From assembly GCA_000787465.1 (NCBI GenBank), contig JSYX01000035.1, forward strand, positions 41,176 through 105,175: 64,000 bases of DNA, in the 5' to 3' direction. Positions 11,736 to 23,214 of this stretch are shown piece after piece. How positions within the stretch are numbered: position 1 is the stretch's first letter; the number at the start of each line of letters is the position of its first letter. The notes beneath the pieces were generated by a model, which was not told the origin of the DNA, searched no databases, and saw only the letters and a program-made list of their open reading frames with translations. A program made the position numbers and the translations under genes. The DNA is from Thermomucor indicae-seudaticae. Taxonomy: Eukaryota > Mucoromycota > Mucoromycetes > Mucorales > Lichtheimiaceae.

Positions 11736-13910
11736 GACAAAGCCCTAATATTTTTTACTGGAGCACTCTTTATTATACAGTCCGGCTCGAAAAAACGTGT
11801 GAGCTTTTCTTCGACGGGCACTGCTACTGGAAACGTAAGACCTTCTGAGGATGTACTCAAAATTTATATATACTCGCTTGCCATTGACCAGACTGACAAG
11901 TTATGATATATAGCTGAACGTCAAGCTATCGAATTTCTATGAATCTATTCCTTGTTCCGCCGTCAGGTTCTTCCTTGTCGGCATTTGAGCTGGCGCCCTC
12001 AGTGCCTTATAAGAAGGTTGAAGTATGCTCAGGAGAAGTTGGGAGTCCCTTCGCGTGGCGTTGGACGACGAATTGCGGTGCGTACCAGGTGGATTTGCTT
12101 GGTCTTGGCATCGTGCCGACAGATCAGGTTCTCTCTGTTTTCATTGTAAAACTTAGTCACCTTCGTTGTCGTGCGCGAACTGACGCCAGTCAGCGTGGCT
12201 AGAAGGTTGCGCGCGCTCAAGGTCATGACGAATATGCCTGCCTCTATCTCGGCTGCCAAAGATTGATCAGCGTGATCCAGTCATTGAGAGTAGTCTATGT
12301 ATTTCCAGAGAGTGTGTTAAATAGTCGGATGTAGGTGTTAAGAGGCAAGAGCAAGTGTTTTCAAGAGTTCCGGATTCCGTGAACCCAAAGGCGCTGTAAG
12401 CATGAAGCGGCGCAGCAGACAGATAGGGGCATCTGTGAGACTTAGGAGACAAGCTAGCCGCACCGCGTTACTAAAATGACTTAGCAACTAGCAACCAGCA
12501 ACTTGTGTGTGCTGTTCGGGGGCAGCCGTCAAGTCACATTGCACAGTGGTCAGTTTAGAAATTTAATGCATATTGGGCATGTGAAAGGAGAATGCACTGT
12601 GTGTCACCTACGCGTCAGAATTTCTTTTGAATCCAGTGCAAGCCACCGTATTTAATGGCATGGTTATACAAACCTGGCTTTCTCAACGGAATTACCAGGC
12701 CTTAACAGGTCGACTGGTACGTCGCATATGTATAAGCAATATGTCAAGCGAAGCCGATTGTAAGCGCACGAGGACCTGTTATAGTTAGGTCTTCACTTTC
12801 TTTCCGGCTCGAAGTTTTTTCGACCAGACTGCTGAATTTCTGTTTCAATTTTCCAGACCCGGAAAAACCAGGGTTATTAGAAACAGAGACAGCGTTTTAT
12901 TGCTAAGGTCTGTTTTCTTATGGAAAACTGTTCTGTTTCAACTTCCAGCTCTGATTGAGCTGGTGGTGCACTCTACTCAACTGGGGCCACGACTGGTCTT
13001 AATGAAAAATGTCTTCCAATGACACTGACTTGTCAGATTTCTTTATTGTGTTGTATGAATCAGTATTCGATAAGAGGGACTACTCAATTGTCCGACGCAA
13101 GAAGTATGTAGACGCCTCTAGTGTCACGTCCCCGCTTTTTCTCCGTTTCACTTTTGCCGGTCAACTCATGAAAAATCTGCTTCGTAATAAGCGAGGAAAC
13201 TCTATTCATTTCTAGAAAGAAACGGGAGAGGAGAGAGTGGGCTTTCTTTTCCGGGTTTTCAAAAGTCAAAAAAGTTCCCATTCTAGGCAACCCGTCAACT
13301 CCTTTTTTTCCTGCGCGAATATTTTTGACGTTGAAGGTAAGCAACAGACTGGTGCGTCTAGGGCATGATGCTTTAATTTAAAAGGTAAACAACGAAACGT
13401 ACAAATGAACAGCGAATTAATTGCTCTGAATCTGGGCTGCCAAAACCATTGGGCTGGCGTTGCCCTCACTTCTCTCACATGCGTTACGCACCTTTACGAG
13501 GTTTAGTGCAGTTATCATTACTGTTTCAGATGGGAAAACATGCGCACGGATGACTTGGCATCATAGAAACAAATTAACGCGTAGCCGAAGCTTTTATAAA
13601 GATATCCTTAAGGAGATAGTTCATGCACGAAATCTCCTGTCATTTTCTCATCGAGGTTTTCTTTACAAATGTACTGTATGTCATACGAAGAGAACAGTCA
13701 TAGTACAGGCTTTGTTAGCAATTGTTGAACACTGGTAGCGATATCTTTATCATTTTTGATCCAAGGGCATGTATATTTAGTACTGATTCCAGAGTAATTG
13801 TGCGCAGTTGCCCTTACTGTTTTTGTAGGAAGCTATCATACGTGTACTGTGTAGTAACAAATACTGTATGACGACACTGTAGAGTGTCCACAGGTGGCGT
13901 ACGGATGAAG
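11736..13910. other. Gene-free stretch between CENP-L and the Tc1 remnant
   Basis: About 2.2 kb. A minus-strand open frame at 12029-12259 (containing LSARNLLATLTGVSSRTTTK) looks protein-like but joins to nothing and matches no family I know. The rest is low in coding signal, with AT-rich and pyrimidine-rich patches. I see no RNA gene. Confidence 0.4.
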
Positions 13911-15062
13911 TACACTAGCGGGCAAAAAGTTTGCATACGGTTTGATTGTCTGACGCATGAGATAAAACAAACGCTTTCAAAGACATGACCTTTTTCTTCG
14001 CTTTTGTTTACTAAACCTATACTATGACGCTTTCTGATATCACTAACACGCCTCAACAACGTAAGAAGCAACTCACAGACAGCTATCAAAGCTCTAGGTG
14101 GGGCCGGACTATCTCTGGGCATAATTGCTGCGCATTTGAACCTCTCAAAGGCGACAGTGCAAACGGTGGCTGACAACGCCATGAGAGGAATAACCACGGT
14201 TCAGAAACGGACCAGAAGACCACCAAAATTGACAGCAAGTGACCTTCGTTTGATAAAGCTGTCTATTTGGCGTGAACCAATGCTACCAACAGTGAACCGT
14301 TGCGCAAAATTTTCGAACTTCGTCAAGAAAGTCTCACTTCACACGTTCAAGAAAACTGTACGCAACCTTGGCTTTTCCTCGAGAGTACCTGCACGGAAGC
14401 CTCAGTTGACGTCAAGACACGCCATGAACCCTACTCGCTGCACCAGGGGCCACTTAGACTGGTCGCTCTCTGAGCGGAACACTGTCGTCTGGTCTAACGA
14501 AGCTCAATCCCGCGTAGCTGGCAATGGTGGAGGACGACGTGTCTTGCGATTACAGGGCGACTGTTACTTTCCCAGCACGTACAGAAGGTGACGAAGCACG
14601 GTGGCGGTTCGGTAATGGTGTGGCAATGTCTCGACGCCAGTGGTGTCGGACGGCTAGTCATCGTCGATGGAGCATTGGACCAAGATGACTATGTGGATAC
14701 CTTAGCCCGAAGTATCTATCCTTGGATAAAGGCAAGACGTCCTCACGACGATGACTACGTTTTCCAAGAGGATAACGCTCCGTGCCACACGGGAACCTAT
14801 GCCCGTTGATGGAAAAGATCATCACTGCGGATAAGTGACCGACCCAGAGTCTGGACCTTAACCTCATCGAGCACTTAAGGGATAATTTAAGGCACAAACT
14901 GACAAAACGCAAGCACAAGATCAACGACAAGGACCAGTTAACCCGTGTCGTCTATGAAGAATGGTCCAAAATAACGCCAGAAACATGCAGTAAATAGTAG
15001 CCAGTATGCCAAATCGGCATCGTGCAGTTCTGAAAGCGCGTTGTTACCATGCTCCTTATTAG
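13911..15062 (+). mobile_element. Truncated Tc1/mariner element
   Basis: A Tc1-like element. At 13911-13940 there is a recognisable terminal sequence (TACACTAGCGGGCAAAAAGT and on), beginning with TA as expected at a Tc1 insertion edge. The transposase remnant follows. I could not find a matching inverted copy after 15062, so the right end appears lost. The element sits in the gene-poor gap before the hydrolase pair. Confidence 0.75.
14024..15062 (+). pseudogene. Dead Tc1-family transposase
   Basis: The transposase can be followed through several frames. An N-terminal helix-turn-helix region (HLNLSKATVQTV) is out of frame with the apparent start. The catalytic region follows, then GGGSVMVWQCLDASGVGRLV, FQEDNAPCHT, SLDLNLIEH and an ending MPNRHRAVLKARCYHAPY with a stop at 15060-15062. 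Breaks include a frame change near 14085, another near 14589 and stops near 14808, 14833 and 14996. The first catalytic Asp, normally in a WSDE motif, is Asn here (VVWSNEAQ), so it would be inactive even if the frame were intact. The second Asp (QEDNAPCH) is kept. Confidence 0.85.
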
Positions 15063-15111
15063 GCTATAACCAACTATCCATTAATAAGGTTAACGTTTGG
15101 ACATTCAAGAT

Positions 15112-16352
15112 TTATTGTAATCCAAAAGTATCCTTCAAATGCTGTGCGATACTGGATATCGTGTACCGATACTGTGGGGTCTCGGTAAGAACAAGAGAAA
15201 TGTAACCGTGAACTAGAAAAAGTCAGAATAAGAAGCACGTTTATTTTGCTGGTTAATTCCTTACCTGTTCCGATGACGCGAACAGCGGTCGTGGGCACGC
15301 CAGCATCCGTCAGACGGCGCGCATATTCTTCGCCTTCGTCGCGGAGAATGTCGCATTCCGCTGTGAAAACAAGCGCAGGCGGAAGTCCCTGTAGTTCGTC
15401 CTTGGTAGCCAAGAGAGGGGTCGCCAGCTTGTTGTTAAGCTCCAGCGCAGGCGCAGGGAAGTAAGCACCACCGAATTTCTGAAGGTTTTCCTTGGACAGG
15501 GGATAGTCGCCGTTGCCGAAGAGCTCGTACGATTCAAAGCCTGCGTGCGACGCCGCACAGGCGGGATAGATCAAGATTTGCGTCTTGATAACGTCACCAA
15601 GCTCGCGTTCCTTTGCAAGAACTGCATGTCAACAAAAGGAGTCAGTTCAATGTGTTCCTTCTGCTTTATTAATTTACTGAACTTAACTGGATAAAGCAGT
15701 CGACATGTTGCCACCAGCAGAATCGCCACCAACTGCAATTTGGTCCGCATTGACATTGATGGACCCGCCATTGTCGCGCAACCAAACCAATGCGGCATAG
15801 CACTCCTCGAGAGCGACGGGGAACTTGACCTCCGGACTCAACGAGTACTCCACAAAGACAACCACCACATGAGCCTTAACACAAAGCTAAAAGCGACAGT
15901 ATAGACTTAGCTTGCTTTCCCTGATAATAATAATGATCGATTTTCCCTTACTTACGTCGCGGATAATCTTGGCATGAGTGTGCTTAGAGCCTAACACCCA
16001 TCCACCGCCGTGCCTGATTTATGTTACTCGCATGAATATCCCAGGTACATAGCTTAAATTACATCTGCACTAAAGACTTTACTTACAAGTAGATGATAGC
16101 AGGCAACGTCTCATTTTCAGAGCCAACAGGTCGAATAACATGAAGCTCGACCGATTTGCCGTTACTTTCAATAGTCAAGTCCTTTGCAATTACTTCTTTC
16201 AAAGGAATACCGAGCTGCTTTATTCGATTGTTGCGCAAGTTACGGATTTCCGGGATGCTGAGTTCGTCCATGGATGGGCCATTTTTCATCTCCTCAAAGG
16301 CAGCTGCGTATACAGGGTGAATAGGTGGGCGTTTAGCGTCTCTGACAGTCAT
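15112..16352 (-). CDS. Alpha/beta hydrolase, hormone-sensitive-lipase-like esterase (copy 1)
   Basis: Five exons (15112-15212, 15265-15621, 15688-15886, 15956-16013, 16087-16352) give 326 residues. The oxyanion-hole motif HGGGW, the nucleophile motif GDSAGG and the acid motif with DILRDEGEEYA are in the expected order. The catalytic His is in VHGY at the start of the last exon. These define the HSL-like (family IV) esterase/lipase group, which cleaves carboxyl esters; the substrate is unknown. No signal peptide is seen, so it is probably intracellular. A second copy lies directly upstream on the same strand with shared early intron positions, so the pair arose by tandem duplication. Confidence 0.9.
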
Positions 16353-16728
16353 GGTTTTCCTGGGATAAACAGTAAAAGAAAAGGCACCGATCCAACAGCT
16401 TTTATCTTTCGAAACATTGAACTCAGCGGAAACAACCGGTCCGGGAACATCATGCTACGTTCTCTCGATTTGTATTAAGTTTGCACAACTCAGCTCGATT
16501 CACATCGAACTGTTGCAAAACGGTGTGAGTAAGCAGCAATGTAATGATTATATCACATCGATTTAGCAACCGTAAATGCTATACCCGTTTGGAAGAAGTA
16601 TTACTGCGTATAAATGCGACATAAAGAGAGCATACTCCCGGAAAACTGGGCCTTATGTCCTCCCCCGACGTACTTCTACGATTACCCTCGCCGATATCAT
16701 GTATATATATTTGTTATGTTACAGTCAT
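16353..16728. other. Spacer between the two hydrolase genes
   Basis: About 375 bases holding the 3' flank of copy 2 and the promoter of copy 1. I see no other gene. Confidence 0.5.
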
Positions 16729-17917
16729 TTACAGGTGAGCATTGCTCTTGTACCACACTCTTCGCAGGACAGAAACCGTTTGGTCAAGAATAGCTTCGCC
16801 CGAAGGCGTCAAGTTGGGCATATTAAAGACGCCGTGAAGGATACCAAGGTACCGGGCCGTGACAACTTCAACACCAGCTTGCAGCAGCTTGCGAGCGTAT
16901 GCCTCACCTTCGTCTCGGAGAACGTCGGCCTCGGCCGTGATGACCAACGCCGGAGGCAGCCCCTTCAAATCGTCAATCGAGGCACAGAGAGGCGATGCCA
17001 TTATTTGCGAGCGATCCTTCTCATTAGGAATATAGTGATTCCAGAACCACTTCATCTGGTCTCTTGTCAAATAGTGGTCAGTGGCAAATGCTGTGTAAGA
17101 CTTGGTATCAAAGTTAGCATCGGTGACAGGGTAGTACAGCACTTGGTATTTGATGGCGGATAGGCCACGCTGTTTGGCAAGAACTACATTTGCAATCAGG
17201 GAGCCGTTAATGTTTATAAACCGGAATCCTCAATCCTAAATCAAGCATTGAGAACAATGAACATACTCGAGACGGCGGTGGCTAGATTGCCACCGGCGGA
17301 ATCGCCTGCAACCGCAATCTTGTCTGCATCCGCACCAATGGACGAAGCATTCTCTGGTTTCGCAATCCATGCAAGTGTGTCGTAGCATTCTTCCAGGGCG
17401 ACCGGGTGACGTACTTCTGGACTAAGCGAGTAGTTGACAAAGACCACGACAGCACGCGCCCTTGCAGTAAGCTTTTTTTAAAGTATACATATCAGCCATG
17501 ATACTCTTCATGACTGGTATGTTTCTTATCAACTTCGTAGCGTATGATTTGGTGAGTGTGCTTGTCGGAAAGCACCCATCCACCTCCATGACTAAAGGAC
17601 GTGTGCTCAGTCATGTGGCATACACGCACACACCAAAAGGATTAACCCTCCCCCACTTACTAGTAGACGATGACAGGTAGCTTCTCGTTTTCCGTACCAG
17701 GAAGCCGTGTGATCGTCAACTCGATTGTACCTTTGCCGTCACTGGTGGGGATCGTCTTTTCCTCTTCCAGGACCTTTGGCAGGTTCTTTAGAGCAGGATT
17801 TGCCAAAGCCGCAGCCTTCTGCTCTTCGCGTATCTGCTGCGCAGAGAGGCCGGTGCGGTCTGGAGTAACCTTCAGAAGTTCGTAAAAGTAAGGTTCTAGT
17901 TGGACAGGGACAGTCAT
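16729..17917 (-). CDS. Alpha/beta hydrolase, hormone-sensitive-lipase-like esterase (copy 2)
   Basis: Four exons (16729-17183, 17267-17471, 17534-17591, 17661-17917) give 324 residues. Motifs: HGGGWVLSDKHTH (oxyanion hole), VAGDSAGGNLATA (nucleophile Ser), ADVLRDEGEAYARKL (acid) and ILHGVF (His). It shares introns 1-3 with its neighbour but lacks the last intron, where the two copies also differ in sequence around the catalytic His. The start at 17917 (MTVPVQLE) mirrors copy 1 (MTVRDAKR). Substrate unknown; the different C-terminal segment may mean different specificity. Confidence 0.9.
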
Positions 17918-19576
17918 GTTGGATGCACGAAGCACGGATCGCTTTAAATGCCGAAACCAGACCCCCGATTCGATTGCCGATGTGCCTGAGAAATTCAATG
18001 ATAAATGTTGATTATTAATGCCCCTTTTGATGTTCTGCGTCGAGGTTCAAACATCTACTTGACAGTCCAGTTTTGGCGCCGGTAGTGATTTGGCTTCTAT
18101 CTGAATCTGATAAGTTCTACTTTATGCTACTGTAAGACGTTGAGCCTGAATGACCATTTATTTTCCGTTGACACCAGCGTGATATCGCTATCCTTACAAG
18201 GGACTAGTAAGCCAAAATGAAACCAACCACAAGACCGGGAAAACTGATGCTTGATCTCCTTGGCTGAGCTTGTAGAATGCCGTTAAGACAATCAGCATCA
18301 CCTAAAAGTCCTTAGTTATGCTGTTTCCGAGCTACCCTGACTCAGTGAGACCGACTTTCGATATCTGCTCTTTCTGGCACCTCTTTATGCAAACATTAAC
18401 CGTGCGCACAACTCACGTCAGGGACTGGCTGCCAACCGTGGTTCAAAGTCGACATGATTAGACCACAAAAGGATGTCACAAACTACCAAAGGAGAGCTTT
18501 TCCTTCGAAATCAAATCCTAAACCTACAAAGAGTTTCACAGTTCTTGCTGCCTGTCAGCTATCAAACAATCTACGAAGACGGCTACATCCTACGTATTAA
18601 GAGACTCGTTGCGTACTAGATGGTGTACTGAAAACCCTGCGGCCCACAGACCGAAGCGGAGGTTAGGTGGACGGGCTGTCTGCTCTTAATGCATAGACAG
18701 GGTACCTCGGCAGTCCAGCGTGCAAATTTGTGGAATCGCACAGACGCTAGCCAGCACCTATTGATGGAATTTTCGTGATACACGACAAGCTTTTTACGTT
18801 TGGATTATCCTACAGTCCCAGGATCCCAGCCAAGGTAGGTCGTACGGGCCGTCTACTCTTCTAGCGCGAAGACGAAATAGCTTGCAATGCAGAATTCAAT
18901 TTTGGAGAATTAGACCGTTGCTAACATTTAAAAACGGCATTCTATGCTCATAAAATAAAATCCTACTTTTTAGATTATCATCTGCGGGCCAACAGTTCCC
19001 GGAACCAAGCGAGGGTAGGCTATACGAGCCGTTTTTTCTCAATTCGAAGCGCACTTGATGAACAAATATGTATTAAGCTCAAATTTAGTTTTCTACCCCG
19101 GATCCCCATCCGCATTCCTGTAGTGACAGATCAACTTGGAAACTTTGATTCTTCTTAGCGCTCCCTGAAGCAAAGCGAGGACAAGTTTGCTTATCTATTT
19201 AAACTACCTTTCTAGGTTCCCTGATATGGTAAATCGAAGCTTTTAAGCACACCATCTTTTTTTCGGGGTCATACGTCGTCCCTGCCATTGAAGTTACACT
19301 GCAGACAGTACCATTCAGCTGGGCAATTTTACTTGACAGAATCAGTAAACAGATATCGGCAGGGTCCTTGGGTGGGACAAGATCATCAACTCAGCTTTCC
19401 CCATCATCAGTCCTTGGTTTCTGTAGCCTTACACTTAAGGATTCAATCCTTACCTATCAATGACTCTGTTATCGTGTGCACTGTCGGAGTTCCCGCATAT
19501 GGGTTAACCGACTGTCTTTCCATGAATCACACGAGGAGAGACAGTTGAACTTTTTTCTTCCTGCTCTTGGCTCCCA
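17918..19576. other. Gene-poor stretch with degenerate repeats
   Basis: About 1.65 kb between the hydrolase pair and MON1, with no open frame I can support. The part from about 18637 to 19200 carries a repeated block (separate entry). The segment 19260-19576 is the probable MON1 promoter and leader. Confidence 0.5.
18637..19200. repeat. Degenerate tandem repeat, period about 160-180 bases
   Basis: A block of about 50 bases recurs at roughly 18650, 18825, 19000 and 19165. It combines a CCC-type start, then AAGCGAGG-like, TAGG, and a GGGC(C/T)GT-like core followed by CTCTT. The clearest pair reads AGTCCCAGGATCCCAGC and on to GGTAGG at 18820, against AGTTCCCGGAACCAAGC and on to GGTAGG at 19000. 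Between blocks the sequence has diverged heavily. The repeat was found by eye; a dot plot would settle the copy number. Confidence 0.45.
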
Positions 19577-21655
19577 ATGCAAGATCCGATTGCTATGCAA
19601 CAGAACAGTCCTAGTAGTCTCTCTGAAGATTCTTCAGTGACTGGTGCAGTGTCTTTTTCTTACGGCTCAAGCTATTCATCCGAATCCAACATGAGCGATC
19701 CCGTCAGAAGCTACAACAAATTGCGGAAACAGGGTTCACGGAGCTCTGTTTTAGGCGAACTTGGAAAAAGACCACAAAATGGCAAGAGGAATATGCACTT
19801 ATTGCGAGAAAGAACCTTGAGCTTATACTTCTTCTCCCCTTATTATTAAAAGACACCAACACTTCTACATGGATACAACATAAAAAGCACTTTTTTATTC
19901 TAAGCAGTGCCGGGAAACCAGTATGGACGAGGTATCAACAATTTCTCTACCTACAAAACTCCCTCGTTCTGATAGTATGCGTGTGCATTAGATATGGCGA
20001 CGAGTCAAGGATATCGTCTTTGATGGGTGTGATCCAGGCTATCATTTCGTTTTTCCAAGACAGTGGAGATACCATTAGGTAAACGTCGGCCCGATGCTCG
20101 TGGTTTTGCTGTAGATTGACCGGGACTATCTCTTTTAAAGATCCATTAATGCAGGGCAACACACGTTTGTGTTTCTGAATAAAGAGCCCTTGTATTTCGT
20201 AGCCGTATCACGAACAGGTGAATCTGATATGCAGGTAGAAGGGGAACGTGACCAGACGTGACGAGTAGAAACTGAAATACGACTGTTTAGCTCCGTGATC
20301 AACTGCTTTATTTACACAATCAAATATTAAGCGTATTAACAAGCGTCCAGCTCACAAAGATATTCGAGCAGAGAGTCAACTTTGATCTGCGACGACTTCT
20401 AGGAGGTGAGGGAGGCGACTGCCATCAGGCAAATGTTCTTATGGGCTGATGTGCTCCGTGCAGGAACCGAGGTGTTTCTGGATAGCTTATCGACATTATT
20501 TGGAAGGGATCACAGCTTTATGTTGAGTGCATTACAATGTTTGCGGCTAAGTAAATCAGTGCGAGAGCAAGTGGGTTCCATCTTATCAAGTGGACGAGTG
20601 AAAGTAAGTATCAGGGAGTTGGAAAGAACAAGAACATATGGTTTAAAATATCCATTAGAACCTTTTATATGCCATGATTGTCGCAAAGGGAAGACTCGTT
20701 ACCCTACTTCGACCGAGAAGACATAGCTTGCACCCGTCAGGTAAATGCGGACTCTAGCAGGTCAGGCCGTGACCCAACGAATAATAAATAACCTCTGTAG
20801 ATTTACATTTATTGTTCAACATGTTAACGGGATCAACCACTTTTCATACCGCAGAATCTTGGACGCCTCTCTGTTTGCCCAAATTCAACTCCAAAGGCTT
20901 CCTCCATGCATACATTTGCTATATAGAACAAGACATTTCTGTGGTAATGATAAGTACCGACAAGGACAGGTTCTTCGAGCTGAGTGATTGGAAAAGTGCA
21001 ATTGTCGAGGTGAGTATGTTCTGTCCCGAAAAAAGTAATAAGATACTCATGCATGAGATAATAGACGATGCGGAAACGAAACATTTTGGAAGCAATTATA
21101 AAAGCATCCAATGAGCTTTACACAGTCGGTACGTCCCCTTTGCATCGTATGGAATGAAAAAAGTGCTAAATGAAGGCCTTGACAGAGGATATTGGCGCGC
21201 CATCATTACTTCACTTTCTGTACAAAAGCAAAACACACGTCCAATTCACTTGTCCTGATGTGAGCCCGCCATATACGATCGACAGCAATAGAAAAAGGTG
21301 ACTCGATCATCTGTGCTATCTGGATATTTGACAATTTACTGATCCAGCTGAAAACAGGTTACACCGGCTATACCAGCATGTCTATGAGCGAATGCACAAT
21401 CGAGCGAGGCCACTGAAATTGTATTACTATGATAGCGGGCAAGAGATAGTTCTCGGATGGGTATGTAAAAGGAGTGTATTCATTAGCAGGCCATGTGCTT
21501 ACACTTTAATGCAGATCACAGCATCTTTTGAGCTCTATGTAGTATTCAAGCCAAATACACCGAAATCAACCCTCATATCAAGTTCCAATCAGCTTCTCCG
21601 GTGGATCAAGCGAAATGAGGACAACTTGTTTATTGTAGATTCTCCCGTATTTTAG
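19577..21655 (+). CDS. MON1: MON1, vacuolar fusion (Rab7 GEF) subunit
   Basis: Longin-domain protein that with Ccz1 activates Rab7/Ypt7 on late endosomes and vacuoles. The order of conserved blocks is clear: KHFFILSSAGKPVWTR, YGDESRISSLMGVIQAIISF, AGQHTFVFLNKEPLYFVAVS, QLTKIFEQRVNFDLRRLLGG, IVAKGRLVTLLRPRRHSLHP, and a C-terminal [18 protein letters not shown]. About ten introns of ordinary size restore frame at nearly all junctions. Two spots do not fit: the first coding exon (19577 on) is out of phase with the exon that begins near 19753, and the junction near 21260-21355 is off by one base. The Ser-rich N-terminus is typical, so the start is provisional. The stop overlaps that of SBDS on the other strand. 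Confidence 0.88.
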
Positions 21656-22655
21656 AACCTTTCATCGCCTTCCTCTTTCTCCCGCAAATTCATAATTTCC
21701 AACTGCCCCTTTCCTTTCGTATCGCTTTGCAATAGCTCGTTGATTTGGCGATATTTGCCAGGATCCACAAGAGCGATCTATACGTATACGTTAGCATATC
21801 CATACCATAACTAATAATTCTCTTGATTGCATGCAAACGTACGAGCTCATATTCGCCCGATTCAAAGTCTTCGTCTTCCACCGATGTTATCAATGGCTGC
21901 AACTTTTCTCGTATCTTTTTAGTATCTTTGCCCTGCGGTAATGTGATCCGGATTCTCATCTGAGCTCGCTGTATGGGCAGGATTTGTTTCTCTTGGAGTT
22001 GTTTGATGACATCCAATGCCTGTGATTTACTGCTACGCTTTGGGTTCACACTTAGATGAAGATCCTGCATCGCTTTCTCGATCATGGTGACGGTATAGGG
22101 TCGTTTGGTCTGCGGGTTCACACAATTGTCCGTCACAATATTTGCGATATCTTTCCACATGGATTCGAGCTGATTACTGCGCTCTTTTTCAGCCACTTGA
22201 AGTTCGCCCTTTTTCAAAATCTGACAACAAACAACGAGTCAGCCGTTTGATAGAAAGAGTGTCGAGAACGAAAGGCCGCCTTACTTCTTGAATTACTTTA
22301 TCCACATCGTCTGTCTTGAAGCATTTCTGCAGATCGTCTTTGCTCGCCACTTGTCCTTTTGATACATTCGTAAAAACACTATGGACTTGAAGCACTTCGT
22401 CCAAATCAGTCTCACTGTACTTAATATTAGCAATAAGAAAAGCGTTCTGGACGGAGTATTCGTCCGTACACTTGATTACGCCATTCCATGACTTTGTTCT
22501 TGTAGCATGCCAGTTCGAATCGCTTGCCGCCTTTCCGTAATCGGACGACGGATACATTGGTTAACCTATGGAAGGAGACCGTCAGTATTCCACGAAAGAG
22601 ACTGGCGTCTTATTGTCATTTACTTTATTTGTGTGTTCGGTTGCTGAATGACCAT
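21652..22655 (-). CDS. SDO1: SBDS/Sdo1 ribosome maturation factor
   Basis: Removes the anti-association factor Tif6/eIF6 from late 60S subunits together with the GTPase Efl1. Five exons (21652-21777, 21843-22220, 22285-22419, 22472-22565, 22624-22655) give 254 residues, the usual length. The N-terminal FYSH domain reads [20 protein letters not shown] and continues into [20 protein letters not shown]. The helical middle domain has [17 protein letters not shown] and [10 protein letters not shown]. The C-terminal domain has [12 protein letters not shown]. The first exon holds only [10 protein letters not shown] plus part of the next codon. The gene converges on MON1 and their stop codons share bases. 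Confidence 0.97.
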
Positions 22656-23214
22656 GATGTATACGAGAATTTTATGCGTCTAGAAAAGTTCGGCTCTGTT
22701 TCTTATGATTTTTTCTGCTCTCTATTCCAGCCACGCCATTTTGCCCAATCAAAAGTGCGGGGCTACAGTGGGTGGGTCTCATGCTGTGTGCTCTCTCTTG
22801 GTCCCTTTAGAGTCTTGTGGATCGGAAAAATGCTTTTCCAATAGGTTTCATTCCCAAAGTACGCTCACATGCAATTCTTTTATGGACCAAACAGCATGGC
22901 TTTTTCTCGAGACTTCCTTGAACCGGGTTGAGCATCATTTTCTTTTTTCGACGCCGCTTGAATTTATCGACGGTTTTGCATGAACACATGATGCAGCATG
23001 AAGATGGGCGTTGGTATAGCAGAGGAGATAAAGAGCGAGAAAGAAAGGGAGAGAAAACCAGAGAAAAAAAGCAAAGGGGTACGTGTGTGAGTGTGCGGGT
23101 TGGCGAAAAGGCGCTTCCCGTTTGTTTGTTCCATTTTAAGGCCCACTCAAAAAGCAAAAAACGCTGTCTCCTCTCTTTCTTTTTCTTTCCTTCTTTTTCT
23201 CGTATTTCTCAAGG
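22656..23214. promoter_or_regulatory. Divergent promoter region between SBDS and the ADP/ATP carrier
   Basis: About 560 bases separate the two start codons. A strongly pyrimidine-rich tract (CTCTCTTTCTTTTTC and similar) lies directly before the carrier start, as is common before highly expressed fungal genes. No separate gene is seen. Confidence 0.45.

Noticed and set aside
16576..17163. A 195-codon plus-strand frame over the second hydrolase
   Set aside because: Antisense of the exon carrying the catalytic acid and His; composition looks random.
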